Positions 34,081 through 46,659 of a stretch of 64,000 nucleotides of DNA are shown one piece after another. Origin of the DNA: Molossus alvarezi (lineage: Eukaryota > Chordata > Mammalia > Chiroptera > Molossidae); contig CM073891.1 of the NCBI GenBank assembly GCA_037176705.1, forward strand, positions 94,547,827 to 94,611,826. The letters run 5' to 3'. Position 1 is the first letter of the stretch. Every line of letters begins with the position of its first letter. A program made the position numbers and the translations under genes. Below the pieces are notes generated by a model. The model worked only from the letters and a program-made list of their open reading frames with translations, was not told where the DNA came from and ran no database searches.

Positions 34081-35870
34081 TTTTTCTACATTCTGTGTCA
34101 GAAATACCAGTATTCTAGAAAAGCAGACTCAGACCTACTAAAATATATTAACAAGGTCTATTTAAGTCTAATTTCAGGTAATGATGTACTTATTTATGGG
34201 ATAGTAGTAAATTTCAATCTGAATATTATGGCTTTCAAAACAGTCATCTGAAGGTTGCAGCTGACTTTTTACCTGTTGATATTATAAAAGTGTTTGATTT
34301 CCTTTGCTGGAAGAGCTCTCACCCACCCTTTTGCCCATTCCTACATAATGTGTACTTTCATATTTCTTTTGGTTAGCTCCATTCAGTAGATACAGTGTGT
34401 TTGCATGTGTGAAGTACTTTAATAGGGCTATTTGGCTTTTCATGGTCCTTAACCCTGGAAGGAACTTCACATTTTTATTAGGTTTCTAATGTTGCTATAT
34501 TACAGATGCTGCTGAAGCCTTCTTCTGCCCTGGGCCGCCATCTTTAGTTAGCTTGGTATTGAGCTGAATAACAGAACCAAACCAGTCAGAACCCATGCAT
34601 GGAGCATACTATGATTTTTATCAGAGTGTTCTTTAATATTTGTATATTTGAGTAAATTTTCAAAAATCCTGTCCTTTTTAAAAAAATATCCTTTCTGCAT
34701 TTTTGTGTCAAAGTGAAGATTTGGGATCAGAAAAAGAATAATTTGTAAGTTGGTACCAAATGATGTTTCCAGGACTGGTTTGTAGGATCAGATGTGCATT
34801 TTTCAAATTGGAATCTTTTCTAATAGGCCCCTGGGAAATGCCTTAGTTAAATTGCAGCAGTGACTGGTGAAGTCGATCGAGGTAAATTGCTCCCATTGCT
34901 GAGGGTTCAGAAACCAGGCAGTCAAAGCTAAAATTCCAGGGGAAATCGGGTAGAACTATTGCAGATGGTTTCCCTTTTGAATAGAGAAATGGAGGCTGAT
35001 GTCACTGTTGATGAATGGGAGGAGATAAAAGCCTGATTTTACAGTGAATTGGTATCATGCTCTTTAGGAGACTAAAGAGAAATTTATGAAAAGCCCATCA
35101 GAATCATTTAGGTGATTCTTTTCAATATTGGCTACAAATGATATCTAAGAACACCCAGTGAAAACATTGGACTGTCTAGTAGTTTATATTATAGAAAAGT
35201 AGCACCAAGAAACTTTGTTGTGTATACCCTTGGTGAGCTCAGAGGTCATGGGATTCCACAGGCAATTTCTAATTTCTACTTCTTATTCAACTCCTGGGGA
35301 CTTTTGATTTACATTTAGAGAGATGAACTTGACTATTTATGGCGTTATGTTAAAATAGAGGTCATCAGGAAGGTATTTTTGATGGGTATTCTGATGACCT
35401 GGATCATGTCTTTCCCAGACACCTACTATGTATTTGAAAAAGTTGTCTCTTGAGCTCCCTGCAAAATGGGAATAATAATAATAAATTACAAAATTGTGTG
35501 ACATCAGGACTTTTAAAAAACTCTGTGCTAATGACACCTGTCTGAGTGCAGAGATCACTAAATTAAGGACCTAGCTTAAACTTAATTCAAAGTTTAGGGC
35601 TTTCTGAGATGTGGCTCATTGAATTGATGGGGTAGGTACATTGTAAATGTCTGGGAACACAACTTTTTATGTGTTCTGTCACTGGAGAGAATTTCTTGCA
35701 TTTTAGTTCTGTGTCTCTACCTTTTAGGAGTTCAAATATTTTTTTTTACCTAGGTGGATAAAGAAATTGATGGCTCCCTTAGTTGATGAGAATTGTGTAA
35801 TTGTAGCTTATAACAGCTGAACTTAATATAATTTAGGTTTGCAGCTCTCCAAATTCCATTTATAAGAACA
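34081..35870. other. Unassigned DNA
   Basis: No repeat recognised. The block at 34800-35060 is more GC-balanced and motif-rich (CCCCTGGGAAATGCC, GGAGGAGATAAAAGCC) and could be conserved non-coding DNA, but that is only an impression. Confidence 0.4.
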
Positions 35871-35875
35871 CTTTT

Positions 35876-36093
35876 TTGTGTGTGTGTGTTCAGATAGAGT
35901 GGGAAGGAGAGTAGAGGAAGAGAGAGAGAAACATCAATGTGAAATGGACACATTGAGTAATTGCCACCCGCACGACCCAACCAGGGCTGGGGACAAACTG
36001 CAACCAAGGTACGTGCCCTTAGCAGGAACCGAACCCGGGTCTCTTGGGACCGCAGGCCGATGCTCTAACTGCTGAGCCAAACTGGCCAGGGCA
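35876..36093 (-). mobile_element. VES-type SINE, tail end truncated
   Basis: The usual ATCCTCACC tail complement is replaced by a TTTTTTGTG(TG)n run, after which the copy continues from GTTCAGATAGAGTGGGA to GCCAAACTGGCCAGGGC. Duplication unclear. Confidence 0.88.
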
Positions 36094-36120
36094 AGATTAC
36101 TTTTTTAAAAAGTGCGCTTG

Positions 36121-36345
36121 AGCCCAACCAGTTTGGCTCAATGGTTGAGCACTGACCTATGCACCAAGAGGTCATTGGTTTGACTCCTGGTCAGGGCATA
36201 TACCCAGGTTGCAGGGCAATCCCCAGTGAGGGGGTACAGGAGGCAGCCGATTGATGTTCTCTCTCATCGATGTTTTTGTGTCTCCCTCCCTCCCCTTTCC
36301 TCTCACTCTAAAATCAATAAAATGAAAATATACGTATTTTTAAAA
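36121..36345 (+). mobile_element. Variant bat SINE
   Basis: Head AGCCCAACCAGTTTGGCTCA, B-box-like GGTTTGACTCCTGG, body CCCCAGTGAGGGGG and tail AAATCAATAAAATGAAAAT. Flanks with TTTTTAAAAAGT and TTTTTAAAAGTT are consistent with a target duplication. Confidence 0.88.
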
Positions 36346-36354
36346 GTTGGCGTG

Positions 36355-36495
36355 ACCATTTAAAAAACTTTATTTTTCTATTACAGTTGACAAGCAGTAT
36401 TATATTAGTTTTACGTGTACAACATAGTGCTTATACATTTATATACCTTACAAAGTGATCACCCTGGTTAAGTATAGTACCCATCTAGCACCAAT
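36355..36495 (-). mobile_element. L1 3' UTR fragment
   Basis: The plus strand shows the common antisense L1M 3' end: TTACAGTTGACAAGCAGTAT, TTTTACGTGTACAACATAGT and AAAGTGATCACCC. Confidence 0.82.
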
Positions 36496-37806
36496 AAGAT
36501 CACTTTTGATCCACTTTACTTTCCTAAGCATTTGGGTGTTTATTCAGTATTTACATTTTAATATTACTTGGAGGAATGACCTTGGCTTCGATGATTAGAA
36601 AACCAAATTCACGTTTAATGCCAAAGGTGGAAATTACCATAGAATTACTATGATGATACCACTCCTTGCCTTCAAGAATTAAAGCTTTAGCTTACTGATG
36701 GGTTGATTCTGGATTGTGTGAACTCTCCTTCTACAGATCATGGCTTAATAGGCCCTTTCTTACTGCCTCTCAAAATTATTTTTCCCAAGGATTTGGTGCA
36801 ACTAAATAATTTCCTTTTTTTCTCTCCACTCAGTCCATGTCTAATTTAGGCTGAGTTTCTCCAGGCTCCATTGCCTATGTTCTGTAGTTTGTAAAATGCT
36901 GTGTGCTTTTATAGCCTCTATAAATAACAAAATATGGCTCATGGCAATAACACTGTGGCATCCTACAGGTTTTGAGAGTGTGTGAGAGAGAGAGAGAGAC
37001 ATACATCTTGGGTATAAAATGTCTAGCATGCGAAACTATTCATCTTCTCACATACATCAATAATTTTTCTGATATCTGCTCATTTGTTAGTAAATGACAT
37101 CCCTTTATCTTTGGGACATTTCATAGAAAGAAACTAGGTGTGATGCCATTCCCCCCTTCTTTCCTCTTTTTAACATAGCAGAGATGAAGGGGGAAAAGTC
37201 TGGTTCTCTCAGCTTGGTGAGATTTCTAACCAGATGCTTGTGTGCTAGGGGCCCAGCTTCCTATCCTGATCTTTCTGTTTTTGTTTTTGCTTCCCCCCAC
37301 CAGTGGATCGCTACAAATGTTATCACATATTTGGGAGATGTGAAGCTAGGAGCTAGAATCTATTTCTGTTACCCCTGTCAATATAATTTGATATAATGCA
37401 AATGTCGTTAAAATGGTAGACTTCCAATTAAAAGACTCCAGCAGGGAGTCTGTTTTGATAATGAAAGTGATTAAGAAGGCTCTGTTTTTTTTCCATTGGA
37501 ATGAATGTTCTGCCAAAATAGCTGGGTTTTCTCTCATTAATTGGAGTCTGCTAATGAAGGTCTAATAACTCTTAGGTTCTAATAATGATCCTAATAATCT
37601 ATTAGCTATCTTCGATGATCAATGCTGGAGACTCAGAAGACACGTTTCTGGGTGATAGTGGCATAGAGGGTCCTTAATGCCAACCATTTCCTTTTCTCCC
37701 TCATTCTAAGGAATCAACAGCAGTTAATATTTTTTTCCTTTAATTCTATAATTTGGATGTATCGTAGGTCAGAGTAAAGTCATACATTTATGGTTCATTC
37801 GTATTT
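36496..37806. other. Unassigned DNA with a TAAT-rich block
   Basis: No repeat recognised. 37385-37620 is dense in TAAT and ATTA homeodomain-type motifs (see findings). A short (GA)n lies at about 36982-36998. Confidence 0.45.
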
Positions 37807-37821
37807 GTTTTCCATACTTTC

Positions 37822-38088
37822 TTCTTTTTTTTTTTTTAATCCTCACTCGAGGACTTTTTTTTTTTTTTTTTTCCATTTTTTGTTCAGGTAGAGTGGGAGG
37901 GAGAGAGAGGAACAGAGAGAGAGAGAAACATCGATATGAAAGGAACACATCGAGTGGCTGCCACCCGCACAACCGACCAGGGCCGGGGACAAACTGCAAC
38001 CGAGGTACGCGCCCTTAGCGGGAACCGAACCGGGTCTCTCAGGACCGCAGGCCGATGCTCTAACCGCTGAGCCAAACCGGCCAGGGCT
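37822..38088 (-). mobile_element. VES-type SINE, young copy
   Basis: CpG-rich complete copy with an extra T-run inside the tail (37854-37872). A perfect 15-bp duplication GTTTTCCATACTTTC lies at 37807-37821 and 38089-38103. Confidence 0.96.
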
Positions 38089-38103
38089 GTTTTCCATACT
38101 TTC

Positions 38104-38821
38104 AAAACCTGCAGTTTATAGACCTAGAAGCATTGGTTTTGATATGTAAAGGGGAAGTTCAGAATAAACACAGCCGCAGAATTAATTGCAGTCTAGGCAC
38201 TATCTAAAACCTAATTTCTAGATAGCTCATCCTCTCCCCCTTTATTTCATATGTAGCCTCAAGGAACAAAACATGGAAGATGATTTTCTATAAAAGTGAA
38301 TATACTATAGTATAACCTGGGTATGTATTAAGTTAGAGCAGTTGTCAGAGATGGGCTGCCCTGTTTATCTTTCAGCACCTCATTAACAGTCTGTCACCTC
38401 CATGGTCAGTGTTTATGTTCTCTCTGATTTTAATAAATGTCTTGTCCTTTCACTGTCTATTTTTCTACCTTGTTCATTGCTCATTCTCAAAGGACCTAGG
38501 TGTTTGTTTCAGATCACTTTTCCCTGTAACAAACTGGTGAGGCATGGCAGCGCCTCCAGTTTGAGAAGATTACGAAGGCATGAGAGATGCAAGTAACTGT
38601 GCTGGGTATGTTCAATGGCTCAGAAGGGTCATCCAATTTTTACTTTGTTGTTTAGGTTCATAATCTTCTCTCTCTCTCTCCCTCCCTTCCTTTACTCCTA
38701 TTTGGAGGAAGTACCGGGATTTCAACCATAATCTCGTCTTATGATTATGACCTTGTCACTGTAGCCATCTGAATAGAATAATTAGGGGGACTATTACAGA
38801 ACAAGGAAGTGTTCTTGATAT
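38104..38821. other. Unassigned DNA
   Basis: No repeat or exon recognised. A short CT-rich run lies near 38668-38690. Confidence 0.5.
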
Positions 38822-38834
38822 TTGAGGAGTTTTT

Positions 38835-39096
38835 GTTTGTTTGTTTGTTATTTTTTAATTCTCACCTGAGGACATTCTTGGATTTATCTTCAGATAGAGT
38901 GGGAGGGAGAGAGGGGGGAAGAGAGAGAGAGAAACATTGGTGTCAGAGAAATAACACCAACTGGCTGCCATCCACACTATCCCAACCCAGACCCGGGACA
39001 AACTGTAACTGAGGTACGTGCCCTTAGCGGGAATTGAACCCAGGACTCTCTGGTCTTGGGCTGACGCTCTAACTGCTGAGACAAACCGGCCAGGAC
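38835..39096 (-). mobile_element. VES-type SINE
   Basis: Complete minus-strand copy flanked by TTGAGGAGTTTTT (38822-38834) and TTGAGGAGTATTT (from 39097). Confidence 0.94.
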
Positions 39097-39110
39097 TTGA
39101 GGAGTATTTT

Positions 39111-39698
39111 TAAATGAAAGGATAAACTGAGGATTTTCAGGAGATGAGTTTTATCTTTGTGTGTTCTTGTGGTTGAAACAGCCATTTTCCTCTGGTTTTT
39201 AACTTGTGTAGATGGTATTCATTTTCTTGTAGCCAATGAAATAAAGGCTAGTTGCATGTTTTTTTACTTAAATATCAGAATGACAAATTATAGTAGAATT
39301 ATATCCTAGGGACTAGAATATAAGGTCAGAGTATGATATAAAAATTTTGTATAGTGAAAATTACCCTAAAAAAATCACTTAATTGTCATTTGGCACAAAC
39401 AGAAGTGCTTGAGCATGGTCAGATGCATTGTCGAGGACCAGGAACAGTTGTTGTTGTTTTTTTTTTCCTGAGTGGAACAGGAATGGATAGACAGATAGTA
39501 ATATTTAAATCTCTACCTCTCACCCCATCATGTCCAGTCTTTCTCTTTGAGAAATACAGTTTAATTCTAGTAAGTTTGATATGTATGAGAGGCAAATTCT
39601 TTGTCTTCATTGCACTTCTGGAATTTATAAGGATCTGCCCCCGGAGAAGTAAATCTGTAAGCCTTATATAGGAGATTGAAGGGAATAGACAAGGTCTT
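39111..39698. other. Unassigned DNA
   Basis: No repeat recognised. Overlapping opposite-strand frames (39354-39671 plus, 39419-39724 minus) have no known domain. Confidence 0.45.
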
Positions 39699-39852
39699 TG
39701 ATTTAGAGAGAGAGTGAGAAACATTGATTTGTTGTTCCACTTATTTTTGCATTCCTTGGTTGATTCTTGTCTGTGCCCTGACAGGGGATTGAACTCACAA
39801 CCTTGGCATATTGGTTTGACATTCTATCCAACTGAGCTATCCAGCCAGGGCC
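39699..39852 (-). mobile_element. Old tRNA-derived SINE
   Basis: A short, diverged minus-strand copy: TTAGAGAGAGAGTGAGAAAC, GGGGATTGAACTCACAACC and head complement AACTGAGCTATCCAGCCAGG. GTCTTTGAT and GTCTTTATA flank it. Confidence 0.82.
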
Positions 39853-41124
39853 AGAGTCTTTATACTTCCAGTGAAAATGTCAGCTGTAGACACACAATTA
39901 ACAGTGGACAAGAGGGAGGGCTTGAGTTTGTTTCTAGAAGCTGAGAACACTAGATGGATGCTTTTAAGAACAGGTAGTACTGAATAAATAAATTCTGCTT
40001 TCTCAGGGTGGTGGCTAGCCAGAAGCCAAGGCTGTCTGTCCACGGGGTCAAGCAGGCATATGCTCTTCTTCGCCCAGGGCAGGATGTAAACATACTTGCC
40101 CAGCTCTGTTGAATTCTTTGTACCATTATAGGGTGACTTCATAGTTATTGCTCAGTTCTGAGGGCTGTTTTGGTATTTCTCTAGCAACCTGTCCAATTAA
40201 TTCTGGTTACTTCATTTTCTGGCAATCCTCTCTGGTCGGTCTCTCTCTCTCTTTCTCTCTCTTTGTATATTCTGACCAGTTTATTTATAAGCCTTGTTCA
40301 GTTCTGTTTATTCTATGTACCTTGTTCTCGAGTAGGGTTCTTCAAAATATCTTGTCTTTTCCTGTATAATGTTGGCAGGTTATTTTTTTAAAAATTGGTT
40401 TTTGAGGGTATATGTATTTATATGAAATTCTACAGTATGTATCATTTTGTATCTTCTCTATTCCTTTTTTATTATAGAGACAGCTGTATTAACTGGAACA
40501 GTGCCTTTTGTAGCCCACTACCAGATTGTACATTGCTTAATTCCCTCTTGGTTTTTAAATGCTCAGCCTGTAATGAATTAAATAATTTTGGACTCTTCCT
40601 GATAAGGATATTTATGGATTGGGCTGGCAGACTTCCACAGAAGCACATTAATGTCTCCTCTGAGTTGAAGCATTTATGTAGAGACACCCTTTTGAATGGA
40701 GGGAAATGGAAATGTTTTGAGACGTTTAGGCCTGCCTGGCCTTCTAGCTACATGCCACCTACCTTTACCAGAGTGCACAATGCCAGGTGATTAATACCAG
40801 GTCATAAACCCATAGAATTATGTTCATTCAAGCTTCATTTGTTGCCTAGATATTTCACCAGCAGCTCTATAGAAATTAAATATTTTTTGGGATTATATTA
40901 GTTTCTGAGGTGGTACAAAGATGTTTCTGAAAGTAGAAGGGTGGTGGTGGGTGGATGAGACAAGATAAAATACAGACAGTGCAGGTTAGAATAAAAGTGT
41001 TTTAGGAGAGGCACAAAAACCAGAACACCAATGAAATTCAGAGCAAGAAAGTTGTTTGAGGGTTGGGAAATGCATAGCTTAGTAGTGCTGTAACAGGTAC
41101 CATTGGTAATTAGCGCACAACATT
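39853..41124. other. Unassigned DNA
   Basis: No repeat recognised. A CT-rich run lies at about 40240-40262. The frame 40395-40790 (plus, 131 codons) has no domain I recognise. Confidence 0.45.
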
Positions 41125-41325
41125 TTGCATGTTTACCCTGTGCCAGGCACTGGGTAAGAGTTTTCCTGTGCTGCGTAATCGATTCCACACAAAGCCAAAG
41201 CCTATCAGGTGAAGCTTTTATTATCTTTGTTTTGCATGTCAGGAAACTGAAGCTTGGAAAGGTTAAGTTACTAATGTAAGGTCCAACAGTTGATAAGTAG
41301 AGCCCTTGAGAAAGAGTCCAGGCTT
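41125..41325 (-). mobile_element. MIR SINE relic
   Basis: The plus strand has the antisense MIR order: CCCTGTGCCAGGCACTGGGT, CAGGAAACTGAAGCTTGGAA and AGGTTAAGTTACTAATGTAAG, then GTAGAGCCC. Confidence 0.85.
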
Positions 41326-41611
41326 GGCCCAAAGGCTGTACTTGTAACCACTACATCTTACTGTTTAAATTCTCTTGATTTTCAATTCAGTGCTTTATCT
41401 AGATCATCAATTCTTTCAGTTAAAAAAAAGTGGTGAAATGAATGTGTTAAGTAATTTGTGTTGTGCTGAATGCTTATTGCTATTTCATGCTATACACTTA
41501 ACTGCTTCTATATGCTCATTGCTTAATTACATAAAATGCAGTCATCCTTTTATCATCTTTCTGCAAAATTGCCCCGTATTTATTATGACTTAAGCAGATA
41601 GAAAAGGCAAG

Positions 41612-42609
41612 AGAGGAAACTGAAAATGGCGGCAGAGTGAATGGAAGCTACATAGACAATCTCCCAGGACCAAACTGGAATTACAATGAAAATAAAGACA
41701 AATCGTCAGGAAAAGGCAACTGAAAAGCAGTTTGGAGGACCATATAACCAGGGACACTGAATCAATCCTGGTAGGCTTGCAAAGACGGGAGAGGGGGCTG
41801 GGAACCCAAGGTTCGCGGCGGCCTAGGCTGGGACCTGCAGCCTTGGCTGGAGCTGCGCCCTCAGCTGGGAGCTGCAGTGGCCTCGGCTGGGAGGTGCAGC
41901 GGCCTCGGCTGGGACTGTGACCTCTGCTGGGAGCTGCCGCAGCCTCGGCCAGGAGCGATGTCCTTAGCTGAGAGTAGCTCTGTTAGCTGGGAGCGGTGCC
42001 CTTTGCTGGGAGTGGCGCCCTCGGGTTAAAGTCTCAAGCGGCTCCGCGGTGCAGAGCTGGGACAGAGGCTAAATTAGCAACAGCCACTTACCTTGGGCTC
42101 CGTTAGAGGGAGGGCAGACTGGACTAGAACTGTGTGGGGACACTCGGGATTTGGAGGGTGCTCAGAGCATTTGCTAAGTTGCAGCCATGCAGGACTGTGG
42201 TCATCTTACTTCTGCCCAGGGCCCTGGGGAGAGGCGGCGGCCCCTCCCTCGGAGATTCAACCCCACCTGGTGGCCATTGAAATGCTAATTGAGGCCCATT
42301 AACAACCAGCATCTGCCTCACCCTCGGGACATCCTCTTACACTGAACACCTGAAGGAGTTTTTCATCCAACTCAGAAGCCAAGGTTCTTCAGGTGACCAC
42401 TACTAATAGCCTCCTGGCAAAAATGCTAGAGGATAACTACCATTCCCTGGGCTAGCAACTCTAACCAGGAAAGTGTAAGACTTGACAGTGATGTTTAACG
42501 TGGGTCCTTCCTGCCTCATCCAAACCCAGGAGATGGAGCCACAAACAGCAGAACACCAACACCCACAGGGAAAATTGGGCAGGCTCCAAAACCGACTGTG
42601 ATAGCGAAA
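41612..42609 (+). promoter_or_regulatory. L1 5' UTR with degenerate GC-rich repeats
   Basis: After the YY1-like site, 41800-42020 consists of imperfect units like CCTCGGCTGGGAGGTGCAG and TGCTGGGAGTGGCGCCCTCG. These have no likeness to the 73-bp units of the minus L1. Homology between the two leaders starts only around 42200-42290 (ATTAACAACCAGCATCTGCC). Confidence 0.75.
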
Positions 42610-43511
42610 ATGGTGAAACACAGAAACAAAAGCCAAATGAAAGAACAAGAGAGCTCTACCGAAGATGAGATAAATGAGGTGCAGTTAAACAAGTTAACAG
42701 AACTAGAATTCAGAGCCATGATCTTGAAGAAGCTCAACAGCATGTGTAAGGACATGAGCACCGTGAGTAAAGACATAGAAATGCTGAAAAACAACCAGTT
42801 GGAAATTAAAAACAACCAAGCAGAAATGAAGAACGACATATCAGAAATAAAAAACACATTGGAAGGTCTAAATAGCAGAGTAAAGGAAGCTGAGGACCAG
42901 ATCAGTGAATTAGAAGATAGAGTAGAAAAAATCAACCAATCAGAAAACCAAAAGGAAAAAATAATTAAAAAACAGGAAAACAGCTTAAGAGAACTGTGGG
43001 ACAATTGGAAACGTAATAACATTCGCATCATAGGAGTCCCCAAAGAAGAAGAAAATGAGCAAGGGTTAGAGAATATATTTGAAGAAATAGTGACAGAAAA
43101 CTTCCCTAATTTGGTGAAGGAAGAAGGCATTCAAGTTCAAGAAGCATAGAGAGTCCCAAGTAAGAAGAACCCAAACAGGCCCACAACAAGACACATAGTA
43201 ATCAAAGTGCCAAAAATTAAAGACAAAGAGAGAATCTTAAAAGCAGCAAGAGAGAAGCAACAGGTTACCTACAAAGAAAACCCCATAAGGCTCTCAGCTG
43301 ACTTCTCAACAGAAACACTACAGGCCAGAGGGAATGGCATGAGGTAATCAAGGTTATGAAAAACAAGGATCTGAATCCAAGACTGCTCTACCCAGCAAGG
43401 CTATCATTCAAAATAAAAGGTGTAATAAAGAGCTTCCCAGACAAAAAAAGGCTAAGGGAATACATTAGCACCAAACCAGCACTGCAAGAAATGTTACAAG
43501 GACTGCTGTAA
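42610..43511 (+). pseudogene. L1 ORF1, broken
   Basis: The ATG at 42610 (MVKHRNKSQMKEQ) is chosen over an in-frame upstream GTG. The coiled-coil spans roughly residues 40-130 (LEFRAMILKKLNSMCKDMST, ISEIKNTLEGLNSRVKEAED, QISELEDRVEKINQ). The RNA-binding domain starts at LRELWDNWKRNNIRIIGVPK. A TAG at 43147-43149 stops the frame after QVQEA, probably a C-to-T change of CAG. The same frame then continues (PTTRHIVIKVPKIKDKERIL) to a one-base deletion near 43328. The ancestral stop lies at 43509-43511. Two lesions therefore inactivate it. Confidence 0.93.
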
Positions 43512-43571
43512 TTAGCAGGAGAAATAGGAAGAAAAATAAAACCACACTACACAAAACTGGCAATAAATAAG

Positions 43572-46500
43572 TACATATCAATAATCACCTTAAATGTAAA
43601 TGGATTGAATGTTCCCATAAAAAGACACAGAGTAGCTGATTGGATAAGAACGCATGACTCATCTATATGTTGTTTAAAAGAGACCCACCTCACAACAAAA
43701 GACTCACATAGGTTGAAAGTGAAGGGATGGACAAAAATCTTCTATGCAAACAGAAAGGAAAAGAAAGCTGGGGTAGCAATACTCATATCTGATCAAAAAG
43801 ATTTCAAAATGAAGGCCATAATTAGAGACAAAGAAGGCCACTACATAATATTGAAAGGGTCTATCCAACAGTAAGATATAACCTTGATAGACATATATGC
43901 ACCCAATATAGGAGCACCAATTATATTTAAATTCTTCTGGAGCACTTCCAAGGAGAAATTGACAGCAATACAATCATCACAGGGGACTTCAACACCCCGC
44001 TGACATCACTGGGTAGATCTTCTAGACAAAAAATTAGCAAGGAAACAGAGACTCTAAATGAAGCACTAGACCAAATGGATTTAATAAATATCTACAGAGA
44101 ATTACACCCCAAAACTGCAGAATTCACATTCTGCTCAAGTTCACATGGGACATTCTCAAAGATAGACAACATGTTAGGACACAAACTGAGTCTCTACAAG
44201 TTCAAGAAGACTGAAATCATATCAAGCATCTTCTCAGATCACAATGGCATGAAACTAGAAATCAACTGCAAAAAGAACATGCAAAGACATTTGAACACAT
44301 GGAAGATAAATATCATGTTATTAAACAATGAATGGGTTACCGAGGAGATCAAGGAAGAAATTAAAACTTCCTGGAAACCAATGAAAATGAAGACACAACA
44401 CCATAAAATCTATGGGATGCATTGAAAGCAGTTCTGAGAGGGAAGTTTATAGCACTACAGGCCTACCTCACAAAACAAGAAAAATCTCTAATAGACTATC
44501 TAACCTCACAACTTAAAGAACTAGAGAGCAAAAGAAGAAGAAGAAAAAAAAAGAAAATCCCAGAGCAAGTAGAAGGAAGGAAATAGTAAAGATCAGAGCA
44601 GAAATAAATGACATAGAGACCAAAAGAAAAAAACAATTCAAAGGATCAATGAACCAAAGAGCTGGTTTTTCAAAAAGATAAACAAGATTAATGGACCCTT
44701 AGCTAGACTCACCAAGAAACAAAGAGAGAGAACCCAAATACACAAAATCAGAAACGAAAGAGGAGAAGTAACAACTGACATCACAGAAATACAAAAGATC
44801 GTTAACAACTACTACGAACAATTATATGGCAACAAATTCGACAATCTAAGCATAATGGACAAATTTCTAGAAACACATAGTCTCCCAAAAGTGGACCGGG
44901 AAGAGATAGAAATCTTGAACAGACCAATAACAACAGAAGAAATTGAAGATGTAATCAAAACTCTCCCAGCAAACAAAAGCCCAGGCCCGGATTGCTTCAC
45001 GGGGGCGTTTTACCGAACATTCAAAAAAGAACTAACACCCATTTTCCTCAAACTATTTCAAAAAATTCAAGAAGAAGGAAGACTTCCAAACTCGTTTTAT
45101 GAAGCCAGTATAATTCTAATTCCAAAACCAGAAAAAGACACTACAAAGAAAGAAACCTACAGGCCAATGTCCCTGATGAACATAAATGCCAAAATCCTGA
45201 ACAAAATACTAACAAATTGGATCCAGCAATACACCAAAGAAATTAGTCATCATGACCAAGTGGGATTCATCCCAGCGATGCAAGGCTGGTACAATATTCG
45301 CAAATTAATAAACGTGATACACCACATAAATAAAATGAAGAATAAAAACCTCACGATCATGTCAATAGATGCCGAAAAAGTCTTCGACAAAATCCAGCTT
45401 CCATTTCTGATAAAAACGGTCAGCAATGTGGGAATAGAGGGATCATATCTTGACATAATAAAAGCTATATATGAAAGACCTACCGCCAACATCATACTCA
45501 ATGGGAAAAAACTAAAAGCATTATTCTTAAGAACAGGAACAAGGCAAGGATGCCCACTTACACCACTCTTATTTAACATAGTACTGGAACTCTTAGCCAC
45601 AGCAATCAGACATGAAGAAAAAATAAAAGGGATCCAAATTGGAACGGAGGAAGTGAAACTCATTATTCGCAGATGACATGATACTATACGTAGAAAACCC
45701 CAAAGACTCCATCAAAAATTTACTAGACTTAATAAATGAATTTGCAAAGTAGCAGGATACAAAATTAACATCACGAAATTGATGGCATTCTTATACACCA
45801 ATGATGAACTCACAGAAAGGGAAACTAAGAAAACAATCTTATTTACTATCATGGCAAAAAAATTAAGATACCTAGGAATAAACTTAACCAAGAAATAAAA
45901 GATCTATTTACAGAAAACTACAGGTCATTGAAAAAAGAAATACAGGAAGATTTTAAAAAGTGGAAGCACATACCCTGTTCATGCATTGGAAGAATTAACC
46001 TCATTTAAAATGTCCATATTACCCAACGAAATCTATAGATTTAGTGCAGTCCCCATCAAAATATCAACGACATACTTCACAGAATTAGAACAAATACTTC
46101 AAAAGTTCATATGGAACCAAAAAAGATCTCAAATAGCCAGAGCAATCTTGGAAAAGAAGAACAAAGTTGGAGGGATCACATTACCAGATTTCAGGTTATA
46201 CTACAAAGCCACTGTAATCAAAACAGCCTGGTACTGGCACAAAAACAGGCATATGGACCAGTGGAACAGAACAGAGATCCCAGAAATGGACCCAAGGCAA
46301 TATGCTCAATTAATATTTGACAAAGGTGGCAAGAGCATACAGTGGACTAAGGATAGCCTCTTGAATAAATGGTGTTGGGAAAACTGGACAGCTACATGCA
46401 AAAAAGTGAAACTAAACCATCAACTTACACCCTACACAAGAATAAACTGAAAATGGATAAAAGACTTAAATGTGAGTCATGAATCCACAAAAATCCTAGA

Positions 46501-46631
46501 AGAAACTGTAGGTAACAAAATTTCAGACATCATACATAGCAGAATGTTCACTGATATATCACCTAAGGCAATAGAAACAAAGGAGAAAATGAACACATGG
46601 GACTACATCAAACTCAAAAGCTTCTGCACAG
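43572..46631 (+). pseudogene. L1 ORF2, broken and 3'-truncated
   Basis: The endonuclease starts near 43572 without an ATG (SIITLNVNGLN, CCLKETHLTTKD). It is cut by a stop at 43872-43874, further slips near 43935 and a stop at 44423. The reverse transcriptase core is open for 273 codons at 44855-45676 ([60 protein letters not shown]). The catalytic FADD (45666-45677) is intact in bases but lies out of frame because about two bases are missing just before it. The thumb-like part follows at 45986-46450 ([20 protein letters not shown]). The cysteine-rich C-terminus is absent. Confidence 0.93.
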
Positions 46632-46659
46632 GGAAAGAAAAAAAAGGTAGGGGTGCTAA

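Larger units (their letters stand above)
41612..46641 (+). mobile_element. L1 retrotransposon lacking its 3' end
   Basis: About 5 kb: 5' UTR, ORF1, spacer and ORF2, ending abruptly after CTTCTGCACAG (46621-46631) and followed by GGAAAGAAAAAAAAG. The large minus L1 continues for another 1.3 kb from this point. AAAAGGCAAG (41602-41611) and AAAAGGTAGG (46642-46651) may be a weak target duplication. The YY1-like AAAATGGCGGC lies at 41623-41633. Confidence 0.92.

Noticed and set aside
41732..42302. GC-rich region at 41.7-42.3 kb as a CpG-island promoter of a host gene
   Set aside because: It is the 5' UTR of the plus-strand L1, continuous with its ORF1.
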